Source of the DNA: Pseudoduganella danionis
Lineage (GTDB): Bacteria > Pseudomonadota > Gammaproteobacteria > Burkholderiales > Burkholderiaceae_D
Direction of reading: 5' to 3'
Length of the DNA stretch: 64,000 bases
NCBI RefSeq assembly: GCF_009720775.1
Contig: NZ_WNKW01000002.1
Coordinates: 620,001-684,000, forward strand
In this document: positions 17,014 through 26,001 of the stretch, piece after piece
Position numbering within the stretch: the first letter of the stretch is position 1
Layout: each line of letters begins with the position of its first letter
Program-made: the position numbers and the translations under genes
The notes under the pieces: model-generated
Database searches by the model: none
Seen by the model: the letters and a program-made list of their open reading frames with translations, nothing else
What the model was told of the DNA's origin: nothing

Positions 17014-18804
17014 ATGTTCCGTCTGAAGTCGCTCAGCGCGCATCTGGCGCTGTCCCTGCCGCTGCTGCTTGCGCTGCAAGTTCCGGCCTACGCTCAACGC
17101 AGCAGCAACGAAGCTGCCCCCGAAATCGCCACCGGCTATGCGGCCAAGGCGGGCAAATCGGCGCAGAAGTTCATGGTGGCGGCAGCCAATCCGCTGGCGA
17201 CGGAGGCCGGCTACCAGATGCTCAAGCAGGGCGGCGCGGCCATCGATGCAGCCATTGCAACCCAGCTGGTGCTGACGCTGGTGGAGCCGCAATCGTCCGG
17301 CATAGGTGGTGGCGCTTTCCTGTTGTATAGCGATGGCAAGCGCGTGCAGTCCTACGATGGCCGTGAAACGGCACCGGCTGCAGCGGACGAACATCTGTTC
17401 CAGGATGCGGACGGCAAGCCGGTGTCGCGTGAAACGGGCGTGATCGGTGGCCGTTCGGTCGGCGCGCCGGGCGTGCTGCGCATGCTGGAAATGGCGCACA
17501 AGCAGCATGGCCGCCTGCCGTGGAAAACGCTGTTCGCGCCAGCCATCAAGCTGGCTGAAGACGGTTTCAAAGTCAGCCCGCGCCTGAATGGACTACTGTC
17601 GTGGGACCGTTATCTGGCGCGTGATCCCGTGGCCCGTGCCTACTTCTTCGATGAGCAGGGCAAACCGCGTCCGGTAGGCTATCTGCTCAAAAATCCCGAG
17701 CTGGCGCGTACGCTGCGCGAAATTGCCGAAGGCGGTGCCGATGCCTTCTACCAGGGACGTATCGCCAGCGATATCGCGGCCAAGGTAGCTGGCCATCCGA
17801 CCAATCCGGGCAAGCTGACGGTGGCCGACATTGCCGGCTACCGTGCGCTCGAGCGTCAGCCGCTGTGCACCGACTACAAAGCGTGGACGGTATGCGGTGC
17901 GCCGCCGCCCTCGTCGGGCGGGGTGGCGATCGCCCAGATGCTGGGCGTGCTGGAGATCAAAGACATCGCGCCGCACAAGCCGGTCGACGGCCAACTGACG
18001 GCGCAGGGCATACACCTGTTCAGCGAAGCGGGCCGGCTGGCCTATGCAGACCGTGACCACTACATAGCCGATCCCGATTTCGTACCGCTGCCCGGCAAAG
18101 GCGTGGCGGCACTGGTGGACAAGGCCTATCTGGCCCAGCGCGCGGCGCTGATCGGCGAGCGCTCCATGGGGCGCGCTGCCTACGGTGTGCCGGACACGCT
18201 GAAGCTGGCTTGGGGTGCTGATAGCGCCATCGACAAGCCATCGACTTCCCATCTGGTGGCAGTCGATGCCTATGGTGGCGCACTGTCCATGACTACCTCG
18301 GTGGAAGATGCCTTCGGCGCACGCCAGATGGTGGATGGCTTCCTGCTGAATAATCAATTGACCGATTTCTCTTTCGATTCGCGCGATGCCGATGGTCCGA
18401 TTGCCAACCGGGTGCAGGCCGGCAAACGTCCGCGCAGCGCCATGTCGCCTACGCTGGTGTTCAAGAAGGGCACCAAGGAGCTGGCACTGGCGGCTGGTTC
18501 GCCCGGTGGCGCTACCATCATCAACTATGTGGCCAAGGTGCTGGTCGGGACGCTGGACTGGCAGCTCGATGTGCAGCAGGCCATCAGCCTGCCCAATTTC
18601 GGTAGCCGCAACGGTCCGACCGAACTGGAAAAAGGCCGCGTCACGCCGGAAGTGATCGAACAGCTGAAGGCGCGCGGCCACCAGATCCGCGAGTCCGAGT
18701 TCAATTCCGGCCTGCAGGGCATACAGCGGCGTGTGGTCAACGGCAAGGCCGAATGGTTCGGTGGCGCTGATCCGCGTCGCGAAGGTGTCGTATTAGGTGA
18801 CTAA
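17014..18804 (+). CDS. ggt: gamma-glutamyltransferase
   Basis: 596 residues from the ATG at 17014, which has GGAGAG 3 bases upstream and begins a signal peptide (LKSLSAHLALSLPLLLALQVPAYAQ). The periplasmic enzyme transfers or hydrolyses the gamma-glutamyl group of glutathione. It is made as one chain that cuts itself; the nucleophile is Thr411 in PSTSHLVAVD. Other family marks are QSSGIGGGAFLLY, RETAP and AAGSPGGATII. The reading frame is open 78 bases further upstream, but that part crosses the terminator and lacks a ribosome site. Confidence 0.95.
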   Translation: MFRLKSLSAHLALSLPLLLALQVPAYAQRSSNEAAPEIATGYAAKAGKSAQKFMVAAANPLATEAGYQMLKQGGAAIDAAIATQLVLTLVEPQSSGIGGGAFLLYSDGKRVQSYDGRETAPAAADEHLFQDADGKPVSRETGVIGGRSVGAPGVLRMLEMAHKQHGRLPWKTLFAPAIKLAEDGFKVSPRLNGLLSWDRYLARDPVARAYFFDEQGKPRPVGYLLKNPELARTLREIAEGGADAFYQGRIASDIAAKVAGHPTNPGKLTVADIAGYRALERQPLCTDYKAWTVCGAPPPSSGGVAIAQMLGVLEIKDIAPHKPVDGQLTAQGIHLFSEAGRLAYADRDHYIADPDFVPLPGKGVAALVDKAYLAQRAALIGERSMGRAAYGVPDTLKLAWGADSAIDKPSTSHLVAVDAYGGALSMTTSVEDAFGARQMVDGFLLNNQLTDFSFDSRDADGPIANRVQAGKRPRSAMSPTLVFKKGTKELALAAGSPGGATIINYVAKVLVGTLDWQLDVQQAISLPNFGSRNGPTELEKGRVTPEVIEQLKARGHQIRESEFNSGLQGIQRRVVNGKAEWFGGADPRREGVVLGD

Positions 18805-18807
18805 GTT

Positions 18808-18832
18808 AGTGACTTAATAGGCCGAAGTCACT
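18808..18832 (+). other. stem-loop after ggt
   Basis: AGTGACTT (18808-18815) and AAGTCACT (18825-18832) form an 8-bp stem around a nine-base loop. There is no T run, so a classical terminator is unlikely; it could be a weak or rho-assisted end. Confidence 0.4.
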
Positions 18833-18886
18833 CTAAGTGCAGGGCTGGGACTCCCCAAACTACTCAGACCCTGCTAATCTCTTTGA

Positions 18887-20062
18887 ATGGGAATTCATAA
18901 GAAAACCGGCCTGATACTGACAGGTGGTGGTGCACGTGCCGCTTATCAGGTCGGCGTGTTGCAGGCGATCTCGCAAATACTGTGGGAGGCCGGCTGGCCG
19001 CCGGCACGCAATCCCTTCGAAATCATCTGCGGTACTTCTGCTGGCGCCATCAATGCCACTGCGCTGGCCTGCCGTGCCGATAATTTCGGCGAAGGCGTAC
19101 AGAAACTGCTGGACGTGTGGGAGCACATCGAAGTAGGGCAGGTCTATCGCGCTGATTCGCTCGGCGTGATCCGCTCCGGTGCGCGCTGGCTGTCGCTGCT
19201 GTCGTTCGGCTGGCTGCTGCGCAAATGGCGCGCCCAGCCGCCGGCTTCCCTGCTCGATAACACCCCGCTGGTCGGCCTGCTGCACCGCATGCTCGATCTG
19301 CCGCGCCTCGATGCCGTGCTGTCGGAAGGCCTGCTGCATGCGCTGGCCGTAACGGCATCGTCGTACAGCGCCGGTAATCACCTGACCTTTTACCAGACTG
19401 CGGCCGATATCGCGCCATGGGTACGCATGCAGCGGGTGGCGCTGCAGGACCAGATCGGCGTCGAGCATCTGCTGGCGTCATCTGCGATTCCTTTCATTTT
19501 CCCGGCCACGCCGCTGTACATGGGCGGCCACCGTGAATATTGCGGCGACGGCTCGATGCGCCAGCTCGCGCCGATTTCGCCGGCCATCCACCTCGGCGCC
19601 AGCAAAGTGCTGGTGGTCGGGGCGGGCCGCCTGACCGAACCGCCGCGCAGCGCTGCCGAACAGGGCGCGTCGCGCTATCCGAGTCTGGCGCAGATCGCCG
19701 GCCATGCCATGTCGTCCATTTTCCTCGATAGTCTGGCGGTCGATATCGAGCGGCTGGAGCGCATTAACCGCACCCTGTCGCTGCTGCCGGAGTCCTTGCT
19801 AGAACAGACGCCGCTGAAACCGGTGAAGCTGCTGGTGATTGCACCGTCCGAGCGGCTCGATGGCATCGCAGCGCGCCATGTAGCCAGCCTGCCCGCGCCG
19901 ATACGTACCATGCTGTCCGGCATAGGCGCGACCGAATCGCGCGGCTCTGCACTGGCTTCCTATCTGCTGTTTGAATCATCTTATACTTGCGAGTTGATCC
20001 GCCTTGGCCAGCACGATACCTTCGCGCGCAAGGACGATGTACTGGCATTCTTCGAATCCTGA
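18887..20062 (+). CDS. patatin-like phospholipase
   Basis: 391 residues. Patatin signatures are complete: the oxyanion loop ILTGGGARAAYQVGVLQ (residues 9-25), nucleophile Ser51 in ICGTSAGAIN, and the catalytic Asp221 in CGDGSMRQ. Such enzymes hydrolyse acyl esters of phospholipids or neutral lipids. No signal peptide, so probably cytoplasmic or secreted by an unknown route. The sensor kinase gene follows after 12 bases, perhaps co-transcribed. Confidence 0.9.
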   Translation: MGIHKKTGLILTGGGARAAYQVGVLQAISQILWEAGWPPARNPFEIICGTSAGAINATALACRADNFGEGVQKLLDVWEHIEVGQVYRADSLGVIRSGARWLSLLSFGWLLRKWRAQPPASLLDNTPLVGLLHRMLDLPRLDAVLSEGLLHALAVTASSYSAGNHLTFYQTAADIAPWVRMQRVALQDQIGVEHLLASSAIPFIFPATPLYMGGHREYCGDGSMRQLAPISPAIHLGASKVLVVGAGRLTEPPRSAAEQGASRYPSLAQIAGHAMSSIFLDSLAVDIERLERINRTLSLLPESLLEQTPLKPVKLLVIAPSERLDGIAARHVASLPAPIRTMLSGIGATESRGSALASYLLFESSYTCELIRLGQHDTFARKDDVLAFFES

Positions 20063-20074
20063 TCGGGCTACGCT

Positions 20075-23000
20075 TTGTCGCTGAATCTACGTTTTTGCCG
20101 TTATCTGCTATTGCCATTGCTATTGTGGGCTGGTGCCGTCTGGGCTGGCCCGCCGCCACGCACGCTGCGCTTCGACCAGTTCCGCGTCGAGAACGGGCTG
20201 GCGCAGGAAACCGTGCTGTCGATTACGCAGGACCGGCAGGGCTTTATCTGGCTGGGCACGCAGGCCGGTGTGACCCGCTTCGACGGTTATCGAGCCGTCA
20301 CCTTCAAGAGCGCAGTCTCGGATCCGCGCAGCCTGATCGACAACTGGGTGCGCGCGCTGCATGTCGATGCAGCCGGCCAGCTGTGGCTGGGCACGGACGG
20401 CGGACTGGATCGCTTTGACCCCGACAGCAATACCTTCATCCATTATCTGCCCAGCGAATCTAATCAACGCGGCAATGGTAACCGGCATATCCGTGCCATC
20501 GTCGACGACGGCGCCGGTTCCATGTGGCTGGCCAGCGGCGATGGCCTGCACCTGTTTGATCCGCGCACGCGCCGCTTCGTCAGCTGGCACCACGATCCGG
20601 CTGATCCGGGCAGCTTGTCCAACGATCAGGTGAATGCGCTGGCGCGCGATGCCAGCGGCCGGCTGTGGGTGGCCACAGCCACCGGACTGGATATGCTGGC
20701 GCCGGGCGCCATGCGCTTCCAGCATTTCACCATGGACGCCAGCCGTAACAGCAAATTCAATACGGTGCTGTCGCTGCAGGTCGATAGCGAACAGTCGCTG
20801 TGGGTGGGGACGCTGGGCGGGCTGGAACAGTGGCGCCTGCTGGGCAGCGAGCCGCAGCGGCGCCGCTTCGGTCCGCGCGAAGGCTTGCGCGCCGGCGCCA
20901 GCGTGCCCGTGATGTATCAGGATCCCGACACCAATATCTGGATAGGTACGCAGGCCGATGGCCTGTTCCGCTGGGTGCCGGCAGAGAACCGTTTGCAGCA
21001 GTACCGCCATCAGCTCAGCGATAGCCATAGTGTGGCGGATAACCAGATATCTTCGCTGTACCGCGACCGGGTAGGGACGTTCTGGGTCGGTACCTGGAAT
21101 GACGGCGTGAGCCGGGTCGACATGGGCAGCGGCGGTTTCTCGCGCATCGTGCGCCAGACCGATATTCCGAATACGCTGACGGACAACAAAGTACACGCGA
21201 TCATCGGCGAGACGCAGGGGCGGCTGTGGCTGGGCACCAGCAGCGGTCTGAATCTGTACGATCCTGTCAGCGGTACGGCGCGTACCTGGCGCTATACGCC
21301 GGGCAGCGCGAATAGCCTGAGCGACGACCATGTGACCACGCTGCTGCGTGACAAGAAGGGCAATATCTGGATAGGTGGCCGCGCTGGCCTGAATCATCTG
21401 AACATGGCCAATGGCAGCATCAGCGTAACGTCGTTTGCCCATGGTGATCCGGCCAGTGACATTATCCGCAATATCGTGGCCGACAGTAGTGGCATACTCT
21501 GGATCGCTTCGCGCGGCGGCCTGCACCGGCTCGATCCGCAGACCATGGCCGTGCGCACTTACCGGCATGATCCGTCGGACGTGAACAGCCTGTCCGACAA
21601 TGTGGTGCGGCCGATACTGGAAGACCGGCAGGGACGCATGTGGGTAGGAACGTTCAATGGTCTGGATCTGTTCGACCGCAAGACGGGCGCGTTCCGCCAC
21701 TTTCGCCGCGAGGCCAATAATCCCCATAGCCTGAGCCACGACGAAGTACATTATCTGTACGAGGATGGTAGCGGCACTATCTGGGTGGGCACCGCTGCGG
21801 GCCTGAACCGCATGGCGCAGGGCAAGGATGGCAGCATCAGCTTCCACCCCTATCTGCGCAAGGATGGTTTCGCCGATGACGCGATTGCATCCATCTTGCC
21901 CGACGATGCGGGCAACCTGTGGCTCAGTACCAATAGCGGGCTGTCGCGCTTGAACACCCGCACTGGCCTGATACGCAATTACTCGGGGGCGGATGGCACT
22001 ATCGAGGGCGCGTATTTCGATGGCTCGGCCATGCGCGCAGCCGATGGCACGCTGTACTTCGGCGGTTTTAACGGCATCACCACTTTCATGCCGGCAGAGA
22101 TACGCGAGAACAGCGTTGCACCGGGCGTGGTGATTACCGACTTCCAGATCTTTAACAAGTCCGTCAAACCGGGACAGACCGAGCACCCCGATGTGCTGAA
22201 GACTGCGATAGAACATACGGCCGCACTGACCTTGAGCGAGCGTGATTCCGTGTTCTCGCTGGAGTTCGCGGCCTTGCACTTTGCCGCGCCCCAGCGCAAC
22301 CGCTTTGCCTATCAGTTGCAGGGCTTTGATGAAGACTGGGTGCTGACTGATTCGGATAAGCGCTTCGCCACCTACACCAATCTGGATCCGGGCAAATACA
22401 TCTTCCGCGTCAAGGCGGCCAACAAGGACGGCATCTGGAACGATAAGGCGGCAACGCTGGAAATTACCATCCTGCCGCCGTTCTGGAAAACCTGGTGGTT
22501 CCGGCTGCTGGTGTTCATTGCTGCTGCTGGTGCCGGTTATGCGGTCTATCGTGGCCGCGTGCGCAGCTTGCACCATCAGCAGCTGCGGCTGGAAAATCTG
22601 GTCGGTTCGCGCACTGCCGAAGTGGAGCAGAAGAATCTGCTGCTGCAGCAGCAGAAGCAGGAGCTGGAGCTGCGCCGGCTCGAAGCCGAAGCGCAGCGGG
22701 CCGAAGCCGAGCAACGCCGCATCGATGCGGAGCGGCAGAAGATAGAAGTGGAGCACCAGAAGGAAAACGTGGAACAGGCGCACCGCAATATCTCGGTGCT
22801 GAGTGAACTGGGACGCGAAATGAGCGCCACGCTGGATGTGGAAACCAGCATGCAGACGCTGTACCGCCACGTGCATCACCTGATGAATGCGCAGATCTTC
22901 GGCATCGGCTTTGTGCGCGAAGATGCCGGCGTGATCGATTTTCCGTTTGCCATCGAGGAGGGCGTGCGTACGCTGCCTTACCAGCGCCGGCTTGATCAGC

Positions 23001-25027
23001 CCAACCAGCTCGCCGTCTGGTGTCTGACGCATTGCCAGCCGGTTTTCATCAACGACTTCCATGGCGAGTACCGCCAATATATGGATGAATCGGGGCTGGA
23101 TAATCTGGTGCCCTGCATCCGCGAAGATGGCCAGCCTGCATCGATAGCCGAGTCGATGATGTATGCGCCGCTGATCGTGACGGACAAGGTAGTGGGCCTG
23201 CTATGCGTGCAGAGCAAGGAAAAACACGCCTACCAGCAGGTGCACATGGACATGCTGCAGACACTGGCCGCGCACGCAGCGGCCGGGCTGGAAAATGCCC
23301 GTGCCTACCAGCAGCTGGAAGAAACCCTGCAGACCTTGCGCCGCACGCAGGAGCAGCTGGTGCAGCAGGAGCGTCAGGTGCGGCTGCACACGGACGAACT
23401 GGCGCTGGCCAACCGCGCCTTGCAGGAAAACGATGAACGTCTGCGCCTGGCCAAGCAGAAGGCGGAAGACGCCACGCGCCAGAAGTCCGAGTTCCTCGCC
23501 AATATGAGCCACGAAATGCGCACGCCGCTGGCCGGTGTGATCGGCATGCTGGGCTTCGCCTTGCGCGATCTGAAGCTGGGCGTCAGCACGCGCGAACAGA
23601 TTTTGCGCGCGCAAGCGAATGCCCAGTCGCTGCTGTCCATCATTAACGATCTGCTGGATTTCTCGAAGATCGAAGCAGGCAAGCTGACCATCGAGAATAT
23701 CGACTTCTCGCTGTCCTCGGCGGTGGAAAATGTGGTCAGCCTGTTCGAAGAGCAGGCCGCTGCCCACAGCGTGGGCTTCAGCCTGGAGTTCGGCGAAGAC
23801 TTGCCGCAATATGTGGTGGGCGATCCTACCCGTTTGCGCCAGGTGCTGGTGAATCTGGTGGGGAATGCGTTCAAGTTCACCGAGCATGGCTCGGTGCGTA
23901 TGCGCGTCGAGCGCGTGCCGGCCGGCGTGGATAGTGACAGGAGCGGCATGAACCGCATCCGCTTCAGCGTCAGCGATACCGGCATCGGCATCGAGGCGAA
24001 CGCCATTCCCCGTCTGTTCCAGCAGTTCGAACAGGCCGATGCTTCCACCACGCGCCGTTATGGCGGTACGGGGCTGGGACTGGCCATCTGCCGCCAGTTG
24101 GTGGAACTGATGGGCGGTGAGATCAGTGCGGTCAGCACGCCTGGGCAGGGCAGCACCTTCACCTTTGAGCTGCCGCTGGCCAATGGCGTGGCGCCGACCA
24201 TGGTGCCGCATGTGCCTCGCGAGCCGCATAGCCACCAGCTCAAGGTGCTGTGCGCAGAAGATTTCCCTACCAATCAGATCATCATCCGCATGATGCTGGA
24301 AGATCTGGGCCACAAGGTGGATATTGCTGCCAATGGTGCGCTGGCCGTGAAAGCCTGCTCGCTGACGCGCTATGACCTGATCCTGATGGATGGCCGCATG
24401 CCGGAAATGGATGGCGCCAGTGCGACGCGGATCATCCGTGCCGGCGGTCCGATCGATGCGCCGGTGCGCGATCAGGAGCTGATGATAATCGCGCTGACCG
24501 CGAACGCCAGCGAAGAAGACCGCAGCCGCTATCTGGCGGCGGGCATGGATGATTTCCTCACCAAGCCTATCGATGAAGACAAGCTGCACTTCCAGCTCAG
24601 CCGCGCCATCGAGCGCCAGTTGCAGCGCGGGGTGCATCTGCCGCGCATGGCGCCGCGTAGCGAGACAACGGGCGGCACGGCGGAACTCGATGCCATGTTC
24701 GGCGTGGCGCCGGCGCCCGCACCGGGGCTGGAACCGGCGCGACTGGCCCAGCATAGTGGGGGCACGGATCTGAAGCAGCGCCTGCGCAGTGCCTTCAATC
24801 AGGATGTGCCGCTGCGGCTGGCGGAGCTGGAGCATGCGATAGAAGACGGTGCGGCCGATGTGGCCGGGCGGCTGCTGCACGGGATGAAAGGCAGCGCCGG
24901 CTATCTGGAGGAGCAGGAATTGCAGGCGCTGTGCGGCGATCTGGAGCTGGCGGCCGACCATGCCGACTGGGTACGCCTGCGTGAAGCGCTGCCGCAATTG
25001 CGCGAACTGTTGCAGAAAGTGCGCTAG
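20075..25027 (+). CDS. hybrid sensor histidine kinase with two-component propeller, GAF, receiver and Hpt domains
   Basis: 1650 residues from a TTG at 20075, chosen because it opens a signal peptide (RFCRYLLLPLLLWAGAVWAG); the ribosome site is weak. Order: periplasmic beta-propeller with many WLGT/WVGT-type repeats (about 30-680), Y_Y_Y domain (740-808), one membrane helix (805-828), coiled coil, GAF (about 905-1082), second coiled coil, HisKA with His1146 in NMSHEMRTPLAG, ATPase domain (NLVGNAFKF, DTGIGIE, GGTGLGLAI), receiver with Asp1439 in LILMDGRMPEMDG, and Hpt with His1602 in LLHGMKGSAGYL. It resembles BT-type hybrid sensors that detect external glycans, here with an extra GAF. Likely feeds the response regulator 117 bases downstream. 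Confidence 0.93.
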   Translation: MSLNLRFCRYLLLPLLLWAGAVWAGPPPRTLRFDQFRVENGLAQETVLSITQDRQGFIWLGTQAGVTRFDGYRAVTFKSAVSDPRSLIDNWVRALHVDAAGQLWLGTDGGLDRFDPDSNTFIHYLPSESNQRGNGNRHIRAIVDDGAGSMWLASGDGLHLFDPRTRRFVSWHHDPADPGSLSNDQVNALARDASGRLWVATATGLDMLAPGAMRFQHFTMDASRNSKFNTVLSLQVDSEQSLWVGTLGGLEQWRLLGSEPQRRRFGPREGLRAGASVPVMYQDPDTNIWIGTQADGLFRWVPAENRLQQYRHQLSDSHSVADNQISSLYRDRVGTFWVGTWNDGVSRVDMGSGGFSRIVRQTDIPNTLTDNKVHAIIGETQGRLWLGTSSGLNLYDPVSGTARTWRYTPGSANSLSDDHVTTLLRDKKGNIWIGGRAGLNHLNMANGSISVTSFAHGDPASDIIRNIVADSSGILWIASRGGLHRLDPQTMAVRTYRHDPSDVNSLSDNVVRPILEDRQGRMWVGTFNGLDLFDRKTGAFRHFRREANNPHSLSHDEVHYLYEDGSGTIWVGTAAGLNRMAQGKDGSISFHPYLRKDGFADDAIASILPDDAGNLWLSTNSGLSRLNTRTGLIRNYSGADGTIEGAYFDGSAMRAADGTLYFGGFNGITTFMPAEIRENSVAPGVVITDFQIFNKSVKPGQTEHPDVLKTAIEHTAALTLSERDSVFSLEFAALHFAAPQRNRFAYQLQGFDEDWVLTDSDKRFATYTNLDPGKYIFRVKAANKDGIWNDKAATLEITILPPFWKTWWFRLLVFIAAAGAGYAVYRGRVRSLHHQQLRLENLVGSRTAEVEQKNLLLQQQKQELELRRLEAEAQRAEAEQRRIDAERQKIEVEHQKENVEQAHRNISVLSELGREMSATLDVETSMQTLYRHVHHLMNAQIFGIGFVREDAGVIDFPFAIEEGVRTLPYQRRLDQPNQLAVWCLTHCQPVFINDFHGEYRQYMDESGLDNLVPCIREDGQPASIAESMMYAPLIVTDKVVGLLCVQSKEKHAYQQVHMDMLQTLAAHAAAGLENARAYQQLEETLQTLRRTQEQLVQQERQVRLHTDELALANRALQENDERLRLAKQKAEDATRQKSEFLANMSHEMRTPLAGVIGMLGFALRDLKLGVSTREQILRAQANAQSLLSIINDLLDFSKIEAGKLTIENIDFSLSSAVENVVSLFEEQAAAHSVGFSLEFGEDLPQYVVGDPTRLRQVLVNLVGNAFKFTEHGSVRMRVERVPAGVDSDRSGMNRIRFSVSDTGIGIEANAIPRLFQQFEQADASTTRRYGGTGLGLAICRQLVELMGGEISAVSTPGQGSTFTFELPLANGVAPTMVPHVPREPHSHQLKVLCAEDFPTNQIIIRMMLEDLGHKVDIAANGALAVKACSLTRYDLILMDGRMPEMDGASATRIIRAGGPIDAPVRDQELMIIALTANASEEDRSRYLAAGMDDFLTKPIDEDKLHFQLSRAIERQLQRGVHLPRMAPRSETTGGTAELDAMFGVAPAPAPGLEPARLAQHSGGTDLKQRLRSAFNQDVPLRLAELEHAIEDGAADVAGRLLHGMKGSAGYLEEQELQALCGDLELAADHADWVRLREALPQLRELLQKVR

Positions 25028-25143
25028 AGGACAGCCAGTCGTAGAAGGTTTCGGTTAAGATGGGCCAGATCGCTCACAGTGCCATCGGCAGCGCAGTCTG
25101 GCGCGCGGGGTTGAAGCGCAAGTAACAAGGCACAGGTAAATAC

Positions 25144-25857
25144 ATGAAAGTTCTGGTAGTCGATGATGATGTGGTGTCGCGCATGGTGCTGATGCACCTG
25201 ATCGACAGCTGCGGCCAGTTCGAAATCGTCGAAGCCGAAGATGGCGAGGATGCGTGGCAGCAGTTGCAGCAAGGGCTGCGGCCGGCCATCTGTTTCTGCG
25301 ATCTGCGCATGCCCCGCTTGTCCGGGCTGGAGCTGCTGCAGCGCCTGCGCCAGCATAGCGACTTTGCTACGCTGCCGTTTGTGCTGGTCACTTCGGCCAA
25401 TGATACCCATACGGTGGAGGAGGCAAGCCAGAGCGGGGCGAGCGGCTATGTGGTCAAGCCGTTTCAGGTCGATCAGGTGCGCCAGCACCTGTTGGCGCTG
25501 CAGGATGGCGGCCAGTCCAGCTACCGCCACCTTGCCGAGGAACCGGCACGCACGCTGGCTAGATTGGGCATCAATGGCGAACGCCTGCTGGTGTATCTGA
25601 ATGGCTTTGCCACCCAGCTTACGGCGGCGAGCGAGGAACTGGGCCCGTTGCTGGAGCAGGGGCATCAGGACGAATTGCGCCAGCGGCTGGACCGCCTCCA
25701 TGCGGGCTGTGTCACGCTGGGACTGAGCGGAGCGGCGGCCTGCTTGCAGCAACTGCAGGCAGCACCACTGTCGGTGGCGGCACTTCAGACAGCATTGAAA
25801 ACTGTGCTGCGCGCCGTCAGCTATCAGACCGATCTGGTTTTGCAGGCTGCATCCTGA
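25144..25857 (+). CDS. response regulator with receiver domain and diverged Hpt-like helical domain
   Basis: 237 residues. The receiver occupies residues 1-120: acidic pair VVDDD, phospho-acceptor Asp53 in CDLRMPRLSGLELL, TS in LVTSAND, Lys in VVKPFQ. The C-terminal 110 residues are helical, with LDRLHAGCVTLGLSGAAACL resembling a histidine phosphotransfer helix in a degraded form. There is no DNA-binding or cyclase domain. It follows the hybrid kinase on the same strand and is the obvious candidate partner. Confidence 0.85.
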   Translation: MKVLVVDDDVVSRMVLMHLIDSCGQFEIVEAEDGEDAWQQLQQGLRPAICFCDLRMPRLSGLELLQRLRQHSDFATLPFVLVTSANDTHTVEEASQSGASGYVVKPFQVDQVRQHLLALQDGGQSSYRHLAEEPARTLARLGINGERLLVYLNGFATQLTAASEELGPLLEQGHQDELRQRLDRLHAGCVTLGLSGAAACLQQLQAAPLSVAALQTALKTVLRAVSYQTDLVLQAAS

Positions 25858-25925
25858 TAGTCACGCTGGTCCGCTGTGGGCCGGTAAATTCTCCAGTGTT
25901 CCGTTGCGCTGCCCGCGCTTTGCCC

Positions 25926-25954
25926 TTGCTGGAAAAATAGTTTAAACTTAAAGT
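25926..25954 (+). promoter_or_regulatory. candidate promoter of the CoA-ligase operon
   Basis: TTGCTG (25926-25931) and TAAAGT (25949-25954) are separated by 17 bases. The spacer contains the perfect palindrome AGTTTAAACT (25939-25948), and an overlapping TTTAA-AC-TTAAA repeat follows, so a repressor such as the MarR protein of the same operon could block it. Confidence 0.5.
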
Positions 25955-26001
25955 ATCTTCCGATTGCGGGCGATGTGTGCGACTATTTTCGATAGGGGAT
26001 C

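Noticed and set aside
20120..23077. 985-codon open frame antisense to the sensor kinase
   Set aside because: It lies wholly opposite a gene with clear domain order, is rich in Arg, His and Gln as expected from a GC-rich complement, and shows no family resemblance.
23201..24997. 598-codon open frame antisense to the kinase domains
   Set aside because: Same reason: mirror of a GC-rich coding sequence, no motif, no ribosome site.
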